Of a stretch of 64,000 nt of DNA, positions 35,726 to 44,773 are shown piece by piece. The stretch's first letter is position 1, and every line of letters starts with the position of its first letter. The DNA lies in NCBI RefSeq assembly GCF_004015185.1, contig NZ_CP025746.1, positions 4,171,776 through 4,235,775 on the forward strand. The letters are read 5' to 3'. The position numbers and the translations under genes were made by a program. The stretch comes from Clostridium manihotivorum (GTDB taxonomy: Bacteria > Bacillota > Clostridia > Clostridiales > Clostridiaceae). The notes under the pieces are model-generated. The model was given only the letters and a program-made list of their open reading frames with translations, made no database searches and had not been told where the DNA came from.

Positions 35726-36634
35726 TTATGAGTACCAGCCCAGTAGCTTTTCTTCAAGTTCATCATAGTCATATTGTCTTTGAGGATAGTCTCCAAACTT
35801 TAAAAGCTTTCCAGCTTGATTTGGCACCTTTGGTTCCTTTAATTTTTCTTCATCACTTGGATAGCCTTCTTTCTCCCAGTTTCTTAATATGCCGCTAATG
35901 TAGCTTAGTGAACACTTTTTCGAAGCTAAGGACTTTTCTATAGCATGCTTTACGTTGATAGCTTTATGTTTATTAATCAAAAGCTTTAACTGGTTAAAGT
36001 CAAGACCTTCCATGCTACCAGTAACTGTCTTATAGTAGTTTGAGAGAGTTAATGCAGCTTCATCAAGGTATTCTGAAAAATTATTGTTATCGCTAGCAGA
36101 TAGAGTTTCTCCTTCTTTATCAAAAGACTTTTTGTTAGATTTATTAATATTAACTTTTGTGCTATCTTCTATGTCTGTATTTATATCTTTATTTATATCT
36201 TTATTTATATCTCTCTTTATTTCTTCTTGTTTATCTATTTCTTTTTCTTTATCTTTATTCTTATTGTCCCCTTCTGGTGGTACGATTCGTTCAGAGGCAG
36301 TATTGTCCTCAAAAAAACTCTTATAAAGCTTTTGTATTGGTTCGCTTTTAATATTCTCAGCTATATACTGAATAAGACTTTTATCCTTTACCATACTTAG
36401 TTCTTTGGTTAGGCAATCCATTACAGGCTTGCCCCCTCTTCCCAAATTGTATTTTCCCCAGTTCTTTAGTGCTAACTCCCTGGTTTCAGTATTATATTTT
36501 ATAATTTTGTGATGATTTATATATCTATCCATAAAAACATCTACGGTCTCAACACTATATCCAAGATCTAAGGCAATCTGCTTTCTACTTATGGTGTAAA
36601 TTCCTGTACTTGTGGTGCTCGGATTAGTTAAAAG
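35726..36634 (-). pseudogene. Phage replisome organizer, 3' part, split by an IS4-type element
   Basis: The frame continues from LLTNPSTTSTGIY through IALDLGYSVETVDVFMDRYI and GKYNLGRGGKPVMDC to a Lys/Asp/Ile-rich linker (about 130-175) and a C-terminal DnaD-like helical domain (KHAIEKSLASKKCSLSYISG). The usual N-terminus is missing here but is found at 38076-38174 beyond the insertion. The two parts join in frame once one copy of the 9-bp duplication is removed. A GTG inside the IS edge could start a truncated product. The family binds origin DNA and loads helicase in Gram-positive phages. Confidence 0.8.
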
Positions 36635-38075
36635 CACTTTTGTTTAATCATTAAGTAATATTTCCATTGACTTTTTAAAAAAGGTCTTATTCGATAGTCA
36701 GGAATATAATTCCAGTAAAAACATACGTAGGCTCAGAATTTTTCAATGTAAATTTTAAAAAAAACTATATTTTAGTTTCATATTTAGGAGCTATTAAAAA
36801 TATCAGACCATTTAAATTTGCTTGCTTCGTAAATTTCAAAGAAATTTTTTTTTATAGCTCTCTTAATATTAATTAGTGAAATTTTTATTTCAACTAATTT
36901 CTCTATAATCTTAAATATAGCAAAAGTCATAATTCCAGTAATTATCTGAATCATTATTGCATTAAGTGAGCGACCTATAAAGGTTTTAAATTTTAGATTT
37001 TGCTTTATCCACTTGAAGAAAATTTCTATTTCCCAGCGTTTTTTATAAAGCCAGGCTATTTCTTCACTAAAGAGTTCATCAATGTTTGTTATGAATGTTA
37101 ACTCTTTACCAGTTTTGTCTAAGATTTTTATAAGGCGATAAGTCTCTTTGGTCTGATAAGTGTATAGAGATCCTAACTTTACTACCTTGTCGCATAATAT
37201 TTGAGTTCCTAAATCCAAAAGTCTGTTATCACTACGGCTTATCCTTAAGTCTTTGACTTCAGTTACTACTGCATTATCCTTTAATCTAGTTACAAAGTAT
37301 TTTTCATCTCTTGTATATTGGTCAAATTTTTTATAATCACTATATGCTTTGTCAAATACATAGATACAGTGCTTCGTATCCATCAAGGAATCCATTGTAG
37401 TCTTGTCGTGTTCGACAGCATTTGTTACAACAAATGCATCCGGAAGCCCATTATTTAAATCAAACCTTGTATGAATTTTTACACCTGCTTTAGTAGATCT
37501 AAATAGTGCCCAGTGATAAAGATTTAAACTCATGCTTATGGTGGTTGAATCTATTAGCTTGACAGGTCCGAAACGTTTTAACGATTCGTTTACTGAGCCT
37601 ATATTTACAGCTTTATTAATAAGTTCAGTTAAAATTGGTAAAAACACTTCAAAATTTCTTTTGTTATTGTGATGTGATAAGGTACCCAAACTAACACTTA
37701 CGATGATTGTTTTCAATTTCTTAGACATACAAATACCAGAACTTAGATCCCTTAAATTATCTTTTTGGAGTATATGATAGTAAATCATTGATTTTAAATG
37801 TTCTTTTGTGAAAAACTTAGAAACTTTATTGTCAGTATTTAGTTTAAATACTGAATATTTCAGTGTATCCCAATTGATAAACTCTATAATTTTATCGAAT
37901 AATTTGATATAATCAACCACGTAGCCAGTAACCTCCTTTGGGTTTATTGTTTTTTGGTGATTACATTAAATCAAAGGTTACTGGCTATTTCACGTCTAAA
38001 TTTATGGTAATTAGACAACTTATAACCATATTAAAATTGTCAATGGAAAGTTTAATCAAAGATTAAACGGTAGTG
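36635..38075 (-). mobile_element. IS4-family insertion sequence, apparently intact
   Basis: AGTTAAAAG occurs on both sides (36626-36634 and 38076-38084), a 9-bp target duplication. The inverted ends are about 37 bp and imperfect; both begin CACT, share GTTTAATC and end TTTCCATTGAC. The element is 1441 bp with one transposase gene. It split a phage replication gene between codons 33 and 34 of that gene's frame. Confidence 0.88.
36784..37920 (-). CDS. IS4-family transposase
   Basis: The 378-residue protein has DDE motifs: VKLIDSTTISMSLNLYHWAL (first Asp), CIYVFDKAYSDYKKF (second Asp) and the YREK-type signature LYKKRWEIEIFFKWIKQNLK (Glu). An N-terminal DUF4372-like segment precedes the core. 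The frame is full. Just upstream (37922-37988) TAGCCAGTAACCT and its complement form a hairpin around the start region, which may damp translation from outside promoters. Confidence 0.9.
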   Translation of the reverse strand: MVDYIKLFDKIIEFINWDTLKYSVFKLNTDNKVSKFFTKEHLKSMIYYHILQKDNLRDLSSGICMSKKLKTIIVSVSLGTLSHHNNKRNFEVFLPILTELINKAVNIGSVNESLKRFGPVKLIDSTTISMSLNLYHWALFRSTKAGVKIHTRFDLNNGLPDAFVVTNAVEHDKTTMDSLMDTKHCIYVFDKAYSDYKKFDQYTRDEKYFVTRLKDNAVVTEVKDLRISRSDNRLLDLGTQILCDKVVKLGSLYTYQTKETYRLIKILDKTGKELTFITNIDELFSEEIAWLYKKRWEIEIFFKWIKQNLKFKTFIGRSLNAIMIQIITGIMTFAIFKIIEKLVEIKISLINIKRAIKKNFFEIYEASKFKWSDIFNSS

Positions 38076-38174
38076 AGTTAAAAGATATAAATAAAAATAT
38101 CTATCCTCAGGCGTCATCTCCTCCATTATCACTGGATCTCTCCAAAAATCTGTGTAAACAACTCTAAACTTCAT
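38076..38174 (-). pseudogene. Phage replisome organizer, 5' part
   Basis: ATG 38174 opens MKFRVVYTDFWRDPVIMEEM, TPEDRYFYLYLLT, the classic N-terminus of clostridial phage replisome organizers, and stops at the IS boundary exactly after 33 codons. GAGAGGAATAGTT precedes the start. Confidence 0.8.
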
Positions 38175-38331
38175 AACTATTCCTCTCTTTCTCATCTATT
38201 TTGTGACCATATAAATCCTCAAGTCCCTGAAAAGTTGGTTTTAGTCCCTTCTCTTTACAAAATTTTATATAGTTTTGCAGATGTTTTATATTCTTAACAA
38301 AAACCTCCTCATCTAGGTTTAAATAACTGAA
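38164..38331 (-). pseudogene. Fragment of an upstream phage gene
   Basis: A 55-codon open stretch without a start codon reads LDEEVFVKNIKHLQNYIKFC, then EKGLKPTFQGLEDLYGHKI. It overlaps the start of the replisome gene by 11 nt as in a phage operon. It looks like the 3' end of a lost upstream prophage gene; the family is not recognised. The next 370 nt, to 38706, hold only the terminator at 38639. Confidence 0.4.
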
Positions 38332-38638
38332 TTACCTTCTTATAAAATCTATATTTATATCTAAATTAACGATGATAGTTAACAAACTTACTATCTATAT
38401 ATTACTAAATATAACTTAGATATCTATTTGCCACAACATATAACTGCTTAAACCCTTGTTCCAAAAGCAACTATTTTACACTCCATCAAAATTCTATTGG
38501 AGCTTTGAAAATATTGTTATCAATACACACTTAATTATATACACTGCCTTTATCTGAAAATTGTTATCTATAGCTAATTCAATTTTAGCAAAATTAGACA
38601 TAATATACCATAGTTAGGTGATGTAAGTTTTTTGCCCA

Positions 38639-38671
38639 TAAAAAAATCACTGGCTTTTTTAACCAGTGATT
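38639..38671 (-). terminator. Rho-independent terminator of the MNT-HEPN pair
   Basis: ATCACTGG/CCAGTGAT arms are followed on the minus strand by TTTTTTT, 36 nt after the hepT stop. Confidence 0.8.
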
Positions 38672-38706
38672 GATTTTGCAATCTTAAGATTAGTTAATCT
38701 AATTTT

Positions 38707-39142
38707 TTATAAGTCATCAGTGCTCTTTCCCAATGTATTTACTATACTTGATATAAATCTTTCAAAATCTACAATGTTATTCTGAACAATATCATATATC
38801 ATTTCATCACTTATATTAAAATACATATGTACTATTCTATTTCTAAATTTCGCCATATTAAAATACACTAATACATCATTATCATCTATTATTCCATTGT
38901 CAGCTAGTATTTGAAAATGTTCTTTATTATCCTTTGGCTTTCCCCATCTATTTCTTGCTATTAAATGACTGGATACGTCTAGCATAGCTTCTATGCTTAC
39001 TTGTAATAGATATTTTGCACTCTACTTTTGTGAAATCATCTATAAATCCATCTTTATCAAATGATTTCAATTTTTTCAATTTATTTAAACATGTATTCAT
39101 AAACACTAATTTTTGATCTATCTTATTCTTATCAAATTCCAT
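38707..39142 (-). pseudogene. hepT: HepT-like HEPN toxin, frameshifted
   Basis: From ATG 39142 (AGGAG upstream) the frame reads MEFDKNKIDQKLVFMNTCLN to DDFTKVE and then runs out of frame. A two-base shift at about 39005 restores SAKYLLQVSIEAMLDVSSHL, joining the 92-residue frame that ends at 38707. The sequence GTAGAGTGC suggests loss of AG from GTAGAGAGTGC. The HEPN RNase motif R-x4-H (RNRIVH) is intact downstream of the break. The intact family is about 140 residues and is inactivated by an adjacent MNT-domain antitoxin that AMPylates it. Confidence 0.75.
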
Positions 39143-39560
39143 TGACTTTTTTACTCCTAACCCCATAACTTTCATAAAAATCTTGCATAAATCTATCTAA
39201 ATAATATTTCTCATCTCTATATCTATTAAAAATATCCTCCATAAAATCACAGACTTTATAATAATCTTTTTCATAAAGGCTTCTTCCTTCATCTATTACT
39301 TTAAATTGTAATGTTATAGGCGCAGAAAGTAGGTTAATAGTATCGATATTATCAAACTCCACGATTTCACTGATTCTAGAGGAAATGTCCATCTCATCCA
39401 TGATTCCAATTTGCTTATCAAATAACAATGCTATATAAATATCACTGTCTTCAGTTTGTTTTTCTGTTCCATAAGATCCTATAAACCATGCAGCTATAAT
39501 ATTCTCGTTATTTTTAAAGTAATCTTTTAAATCATCTAGTTTTGCATCGATATTAATCAT
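39132..39560 (-). CDS. mntA: MntA-like nucleotidyltransferase antitoxin with altered active site
   Basis: The 142-residue MNT-fold protein has FIGSYGTEKQTEDSDIYIAL. In the family the motif is GSx10DxD with D-I-D; here the second Asp is Tyr (DIY). Loss of a metal ligand should abolish AMP transfer. The gene overlaps hepT by 11 nt, the usual arrangement. As hepT is also frameshifted, the pair seems to have decayed together. The start ATG 39560 has AGGAG upstream. Confidence 0.78.
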   Translation of the reverse strand: MINIDAKLDDLKDYFKNNENIIAAWFIGSYGTEKQTEDSDIYIALLFDKQIGIMDEMDISSRISEIVEFDNIDTINLLSAPITLQFKVIDEGRSLYEKDYYKVCDFMEDIFNRYRDEKYYLDRFMQDFYESYGVRSKKVNGI

Positions 39561-39611
39561 AAAATTCTACTCCTTTCTAAGGATAATAGCGTTTTTTATT
39601 CTAAAAATGTT

Positions 39612-39700
39612 TTACTTACATTAATTATACCCTATATCCAGACTTCTTAAAATATAGTTACCCAATTGTTGCTAAAAATTTTATTTTAAAATTAATCATC
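39612..39700 (-). promoter_or_regulatory. Upstream segment shared with the third Rpn gene
   Basis: About 85 bp here are nearly identical to 61628-61704, including GGGTATAATTAATG with a TATAAT -10. The segment lies ahead of mntA here and ahead of the Rpn gene at 60734-61582 there, so both are probably driven by the same duplicated promoter. Confidence 0.5.
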
Positions 39701-39843
39701 AAGATTAAATTTCTCGGTTTGCACATAGAAATTGATAGCAAAGAGAAAAAGCACCCATCCTCCCAAGATTAGTGCTTCACTCTCTTAAATCCGTATATTT
39801 GATTTAATCCAATAGTCCTAAAACAAAATAATGGCATTTCCTC

Positions 39844-40896
39844 TTAATCAAAATCAGCATACTGCTTAGGTGGTTTTCCCTTAGTTTCTATAACTTGTGG
39901 TCTAAGAAGTCTTGAATCGGCTTCTTCAATGCTATAAACCTCTACGAGAAAAGTCCATTCATCTCCATAATCAAAGAGATATACAAAAGTCTGTTTATCA
40001 GTTAAACTTAGTTCCTCTATCTTGACTTCATCAGCATGTGGCCCTTCATCTTCTTGAGGGCATGTAAATTTATCATGAGACCAAGGTCTTCCATCCATAA
40101 AAAAGGAGTACATATGGTCATTATCAAAATCAAAAGCATCCTGTATGCAATCGTGCAAATCATCCAATGTATGCTTTCCATCAAGTTGCATCTTTACCCA
40201 TATATTTTTAGCAATGTAAACCTTGAAAGTATATATCCCTTGCTTAACTTCACTTCCTTTTCTAGGTAAACTTTTCTTTAGTTCTGCCTCCTCAAACATA
40301 CCTTTAAAAGCCTCCGAAAACTCTTCCTTAAACTCTATTTCCCACTGTCCATTTTCCTTTTTATATGAAATATTCCATTGATCTAACGCTCTACTTGTAT
40401 TTAAGATTTTTAGTATCTTTAACCCAATAGGTCTAATATTAATGTCAAATGGATACAGCATTGTTTCATACTCATACTCTTTTTTCATTTCTTTTTCTTC
40501 CATAACTAACAAACCAAAATAAGAAAAATATAATAACATGGTGCTATTAATTTCCATTAAATTAATTAGAAAAGTAGGTTGCTTTTTTTTCGGGGTAAGA
40601 ATGCTTTTTAACAATATAACCACAGAGTCCACGCTCATACAATCATATCTTTGAAATTTAAGCTTCTCAAAATCACAATCCACCCATAAAATTTCTATTA
40701 AGGTTATGTACTTTTCAACAGAATTAAAACTTTTATATGCTTCAAATCTATCAGTAGGTTTTAAAACTTCTTTTCCACCTTTTATAAGCTCCCTTCTAAA
40801 AAGTTTACCACTAATAATTAGGTTATAAAGTAAATGAAGGAACGGGTATGCCAGCTGAGCTTTTTTAGCAGTTACATTCTCGCGTTTTACACTCAT
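39844..40896 (-). CDS. pRiA4b ORF-3-like protein (IS1096 TnpR-like domain), copy A
   Basis: The 350-residue frame has an N-terminal helical part and a C-terminal PF07929-type domain (residues about 215-340): IYTFKVYIAKNIWVKMQLDG, DLHDCIQDAFDFDNDHMYSF and FVYLFDYGDEWTFLVEV. The function is unknown. The homologous frame continues 49 codons upstream of the ATG at 40896 (DFIDDFDKFTEYLISNEVTV). It begins with a well-placed ATG at 41046 but has TAA as third codon, so full-length translation is blocked unless it restarts internally. It is 90 percent or more identical to copy B over most of its length, diverging in a central block (about residues 85-160). Confidence 0.8.
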   Translation of the reverse strand: MSVKRENVTAKKAQLAYPFLHLLYNLIISGKLFRRELIKGGKEVLKPTDRFEAYKSFNSVEKYITLIEILWVDCDFEKLKFQRYDCMSVDSVVILLKSILTPKKKQPTFLINLMEINSTMLLYFSYFGLLVMEEKEMKKEYEYETMLYPFDINIRPIGLKILKILNTSRALDQWNISYKKENGQWEIEFKEEFSEAFKGMFEEAELKKSLPRKGSEVKQGIYTFKVYIAKNIWVKMQLDGKHTLDDLHDCIQDAFDFDNDHMYSFFMDGRPWSHDKFTCPQEDEGPHADEVKIEELSLTDKQTFVYLFDYGDEWTFLVEVYSIEEADSRLLRPQVIETKGKPPKQYADFD

Positions 40897-41182
40897 TAGT
40901 TCGTTTACTTCAAATAAAAATTTCGGTGAAATAAAATTATTTTTTTTACTTACTGTAACTTCGTTACTGATTAGGTATTCTGTAAACTTATCAAAATCAT
41001 CAATAAAGTCTTTAATTTTATCATCAAGTATAAATATTTAAATCATATCCCTTCTTTTTCACACTTTTATCAATTTTGCTGAAGTCATCAAAAACATGAT
41101 TTGTACTTCTTACTACTTTAACAATGCACTGATTGTTCCGCTCTATTTTGAAGCTTAAAATTCCTCCTTAAATGCTCTCTTT

Positions 41183-41308
41183 CTAGAATGGCATTTCATC
41201 ATCGAATTCTCTTGTATCATTAAATTTATTTTCACCATATACCTCTAAATCTTTTATAAATACTCCGTAAGGTACACCGCCTTTAGTAAATCCTGCACTC
41301 CATACCAT
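41183..41308 (-). pseudogene. Small remnant with acidic DDEMPF tail, copy A
   Basis: A 41-codon frame (MVWSAGFTKGGVPYGVFIKD ending REFDDEMPF) has an SSB-like acidic tail. It looks like the end of a longer protein joined to a new start. In copy B (about 46116-46239) the same segment is preceded by extra DNA and has a broken start. The family is unknown. Confidence 0.4.
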
Positions 41309-41373
41309 CTATTTTTTATACCTAGTTATTATTTATTATAGACAAAATAGCTTACTATTTAAACTGCAAAATG

Positions 41374-41401
41374 AGAGGTAGTGGATTTCTCCACTACCTC
41401 T
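41374..41401. repeat. 12-bp perfect inverted repeat downstream of Rpn copy A
   Basis: AGAGGTAGTGGA and TCCACTACCTCT enclose four bases; the same hairpin recurs at 49318-49345 in copy B. It may terminate the Rpn transcript, though no T-run follows. Confidence 0.55.
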
Positions 41402-41508
41402 AGGGCTATTATCTACCTTTGTACATATCTTCTAGATCTCACCATTAGGGTTTAATCGCTAAATAAATATGACGCAGTGAATCAACAATTTTACTTTAGG
41501 CTTTTAAT

Positions 41509-42381
41509 TTAATTTTTTCTAAGCTTTTCAACCTCTTCTATTAGCAAGCCAGTTTTTAATGATATAGTTTCATCATCCAAAACGTCTAATAGATTTTTAG
41601 CGATTGATATAGCTTTATTTTTCTCACCTTGCTCCAGGCCTTTCTGTAGCCCTTGCTGTAGCCCTTGCTGTATACCTTCCTCTTTAGCTTTATTAAGGGC
41701 ACTAACCTTATCTTTTAGTATTTTTGCTCTCATCTCATATATTTCTCTTTGCACTGAGTCGTTACTCATCTTTATGAGCTTATCTTTAGCATGCCTTATC
41801 TCTTCCACTGTGAGTTCTAATGTTCTTACCTTTTCACTCTCAGGATTTTTTAAGAATTCCGTCCATGCTACTAGCATATCCTTCTCATCGGTATTATCTT
41901 TTAGCTTTGGAATCTCTATAAAATGCATTTCGATTATATCTGTAAGTTCTTCGTTAGTTTCTATTTCCTTTAGCCTATAGCCAGTGTGAAAGCTTTCTGT
42001 TTTTAGATATTTGAAGTTTAAAATATTTATACATATGGTCCTGCATAGCTTAGAGTAGTCTTCTCCTTCAGTAAGTTGCTCTTCATACATCTTACTTAGA
42101 TAATAGAGACTTCTTTTTACCATATTATATTCATTTTTAAGCTGTATTTCTATGTTAACTATTTCCTTATTGCTAGTAGTTGCTTTAATATCTAGTCTAG
42201 AATACTTATCTTCTATAAATTGCTTTTCTATGTCATTTCCCTTTATCTCAACTACTGTAATCTTATCCTTGGGCTTTAAGATCGCATTTAAGAAGGATAT
42301 AAGTATCTCTGGATTTTTGTCTGAACCAAATATGTTTTTGAATACAAAATCTACCTTTGGGTCTAATAGTCCTTTAAGCAT
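41509..42381 (-). CDS. Rpn-family recombination-promoting nuclease, copy A
   Basis: The 290-residue PDDEXK_2 protein shows DPKVDFVFKNIFGSDKNPEI at the start, the nuclease core SRLDIKATTSNKEIVNIEIQ (D-x-E-x-Q form) and a helical middle. The tail before EKNKA holds four Gln-Gly tetrads (IQQG, LQQG, LQKG, LEQG). Rpn proteins nick DNA and promote RecA-independent recombination. GGAGGTGCAATCTT precedes ATG 42381. Copies B and C carry nine and two tetrads. Confidence 0.88.
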   Translation of the reverse strand: MLKGLLDPKVDFVFKNIFGSDKNPEILISFLNAILKPKDKITVVEIKGNDIEKQFIEDKYSRLDIKATTSNKEIVNIEIQLKNEYNMVKRSLYYLSKMYEEQLTEGEDYSKLCRTICINILNFKYLKTESFHTGYRLKEIETNEELTDIIEMHFIEIPKLKDNTDEKDMLVAWTEFLKNPESEKVRTLELTVEEIRHAKDKLIKMSNDSVQREIYEMRAKILKDKVSALNKAKEEGIQQGLQQGLQKGLEQGEKNKAISIAKNLLDVLDDETISLKTGLLIEEVEKLRKN

Positions 42382-42812
42382 AAGATTGCACCTCCGTAAA
42401 TCCTTTTACTTTAATTATATACCACGTATGACATTTAATAAACCTACTTTTCTTGAACCAAATAAATCTATAAGTTCTGTTTAATTGGCTATAGAATTTT
42501 TAGATCAACTTTCAATATAATAACCATATAAACAGCCATAACTTTAATAGTTTCATAAATAAAACTTATCTACCGAAATCTATAACAACATTTATTTAAT
42601 ACATAGCAATAGGGAGTCAAATATATACAGAAGGTAGGATGGCTGCGGAGATTTTGAACATTTTCTCCTCCTAGACTATTGGTGGATTATTTCATCATAG
42701 CTAGACCAGCTAATAATAGTCAAGTAAATTTATAAAAAAATATTTTTCGAAAAAAAGGGTATAGCAAACAAACCGTTTTAAAACACGAACGGTTACAAAA
42801 ATTGGAATATAG
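42382..42812. other. Non-coding flank of Rpn copy A up to the IS110 remnant
   Basis: The part 42382-42706 matches 50405-50770 of copy B (for example CAATAGGGAGTCAAATATAT). At about 42706 the match stops after CATCATAGCTAG, where the IS110-bearing insert begins. No open frame is convincing. Confidence 0.6.
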
Positions 42813-44114
42813 TTAAGCGACCTTGTTTAAAGAATTATTTTCTAAAAACATTTGTTTATGTATTTTAGGATCTCTTTGCTCAAACGGAGTTTGATTTCGG
42901 AGAACAGCAAAAATATAATTTATAATCTTATGCATTATAGCTATTAAGGCGATTTTAGGCTTTTTACCTTTCATATTTATTTGATAATAGTCTAATAGAA
43001 CTTTGTTTATAGGAATTCCATTACGATTGTTACGAATAGATGCTAATGCAACAGCATATAATGCTCTTCGACCGAAACGAGTTCCTCTTTTTGAAATTTT
43101 TTTATTATCGCCCTTAAAGTTACCTGACTCATTAACTGAACTATCAATACCAAAGAAAGCAACAAGGTGTTTTGGTTTAAGAAAGCCATCAATATCACCT
43201 ATTTCAGCTATTAAGGTAATAGCTGTTAAGCGTCCTATACCTGGAATTGAATCAATTAAGTTAATATTATCTCTAATTGAATTAGGAAATGTTTCAGAAT
43301 TTATAAACGTATTAATTTGCTCTAATATAGTATTTATTTCTGATTCAATAGTCTTTATTAAAGTTATAGTACTATCTATTTTGACGGCTAAACCGTCTAA
43401 CGGTAAGCCAATGATTTTAGCTTCTTTAGCAGCATTAGTCAATTTAGAATATATATTTTCGGCCCATGCAATGCCTTTTTTTAGAGTTGGTAAGGAAAAT
43501 TGTAATTATATCTTCCTTAGGTGCATCTAAAATTGATTGTGGCGTTGGATATTGACTTAAAAGCTCAAGTGAACTTTTAGAGTTAGAATTTGAAAATATA
43601 GTATTATATCCGGGAAAAATAACTCTTAAATCAGCAGATAATTTTTTCTTAAAAGTAGAGCAAGTATCTGTAAGTTTATAATATTCTCTTACAAGATTTT
43701 TCAGAAGGAAAACATCAAGATCAAGCTTTTGAGATAGCTTAATATTTTGAAATTTTCCTATTGTTGCAATAGATAAAGAGTCTTTTTTATCATTTTTCAC
43801 TTTTCTTATGTCTCCATTTTGTTAGACTTAGTAACGAGTGGATTGATAACAAATGTGTTATCAAAATTATTATTAAGATAGTGGAAAAGAGATAAGTGGT
43901 ACACACCAGTGGACTCCATGAAAATTGCCGTTTTCATGTTAAACTCTTCTTCCACTTTTTTTATTTCATTAACTAAGTGGTCGAAACCATTGAGGTCATG
44001 TTTTATCTTAAAGGGTTTCTTATGGATATCACCATTCGGAGCGAGTATCGCAACATATGAAAAATCAGCTGAAACATCAATTCCTACTACAGGACTATAA
44101 AAAAATTTAGACAT
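42813..44114 (-). pseudogene. IS110-family transposase, inactivated by two frameshifts
   Basis: The three frames 43806-44114, 43444-43800 and 42813-43442 are one gene. The first has the RuvC-like DEDD start (VVGIDVSADFSYVAILAPNG, TAIFMESTGVYHL). The last has the Transposase_20 domain (IDSIPGIGRLTAITLIAEIG, KHLVAFFGIDSSVNESG). At about 43815 one A is missing from an A-run (SNKMET against expected SNKNGDIRK). At about 43478 one A is extra (NSKKRHC against NSKKGIAWAENIY). Both errors are in A homopolymers, so a sequencing cause should be kept in mind. Confidence 0.8.
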
Positions 44115-44533
44115 TGTATATATCTCCTTTTAATTAAATTTTAGAGATAGAATAGAACTTCCACTCTATCAGATAGCTTATAACCTTGTTTGTGACACGG
44201 GTAATTCCAGAATGGAAACCCAACCAGCTAAACATAGAATTCTACCTGATGGAACGATACGCTAATTTACGGGTATAGGTTCTAAAAGACCTCCCAGGAG
44301 GGGTACATCTATCTTCTATTCAGGAGTATTATACTAAACTATATTAAATTTGGTTAGATTCCTTTTGGAATTTAAATAAAAAACTATTTAAGATATGAAA
44401 TGCATAATCCCTATCGGGGCGTAGGCAAAGTAATAAATAAGAATATTAAAAATAATAAGAAGTGTAATGTTCGTTAGAAAGATAAATAGTTTTCTATCAA
44501 ATGTTACAACTAGATTATACAAGGGGGGTGGTA
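44115..44533 (-). ncRNA. IS110 non-coding end, candidate bridge-RNA region
   Basis: Upstream of the IS110 gene lies about 240 nt (44130-44370) of higher-complexity sequence with several potential hairpins (for example CTCCCAGGAGG and GTTCTAAAAGACC segments) and no frame. IS110 elements encode their bridge RNA in a non-coding end, commonly this one. From about 44370 to 44515 the sequence probably belongs to the invaded unit. Assignment rests on position only. Confidence 0.3.
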
Positions 44534-44686
44534 TTGGATATGCTAGGATTAATTATAAAAAGTGTTAATATTCTTTATATTATTAGATTAATTTTAAAGA
44601 ATAATCTTTTTGTTTCTAAGCTTCTAATCAAGATTAAATTTCTTGGTTTACATATAGAGATTGATAGCAAAGAGAAAAAGCACTGA
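44534..44686 (+). CDS. Small hydrophobic peptide, copy A (possible type I toxin)
   Basis: A 50-residue frame starts at TTG after GGGGTGGTA. A hydrophobic helix (LGLIIKSVNILYIIRLIL) is followed by KNNLFVSKLLIKIKFLGL and a charged tail IEIDSKEKKH. A terminator-like hairpin follows at once. The peptide is on the strand opposite to nearly all other genes. A second copy lies at 50784-50951 and a 3' fragment at about 39695-39755. Size, single membrane helix, charged end and compact terminator fit type I toxins, but no homologue is recognised. Confidence 0.45.
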   Translation: MDMLGLIIKSVNILYIIRLILKNNLFVSKLLIKIKFLGLHIEIDSKEKKH

Positions 44687-44707
44687 TCCTCCCAAGATTA
44701 GTGCTTT
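44676..44707 (+). terminator. Terminator-like hairpin after the small peptide
   Basis: AAAGCACTGATC and AAGATTAGTGCTTT pair around CTCCC. The same hairpin is present at about 39748-39777 and, weaker, at about 50926-50955, marking the ends of the duplicated units. Confidence 0.55.
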
Positions 44708-44773
44708 CGCTCTCTTAAATCCGTATATTTGATTTAATCCAATAGTCCTAAAACAAAATAATGGCATTTCCTC

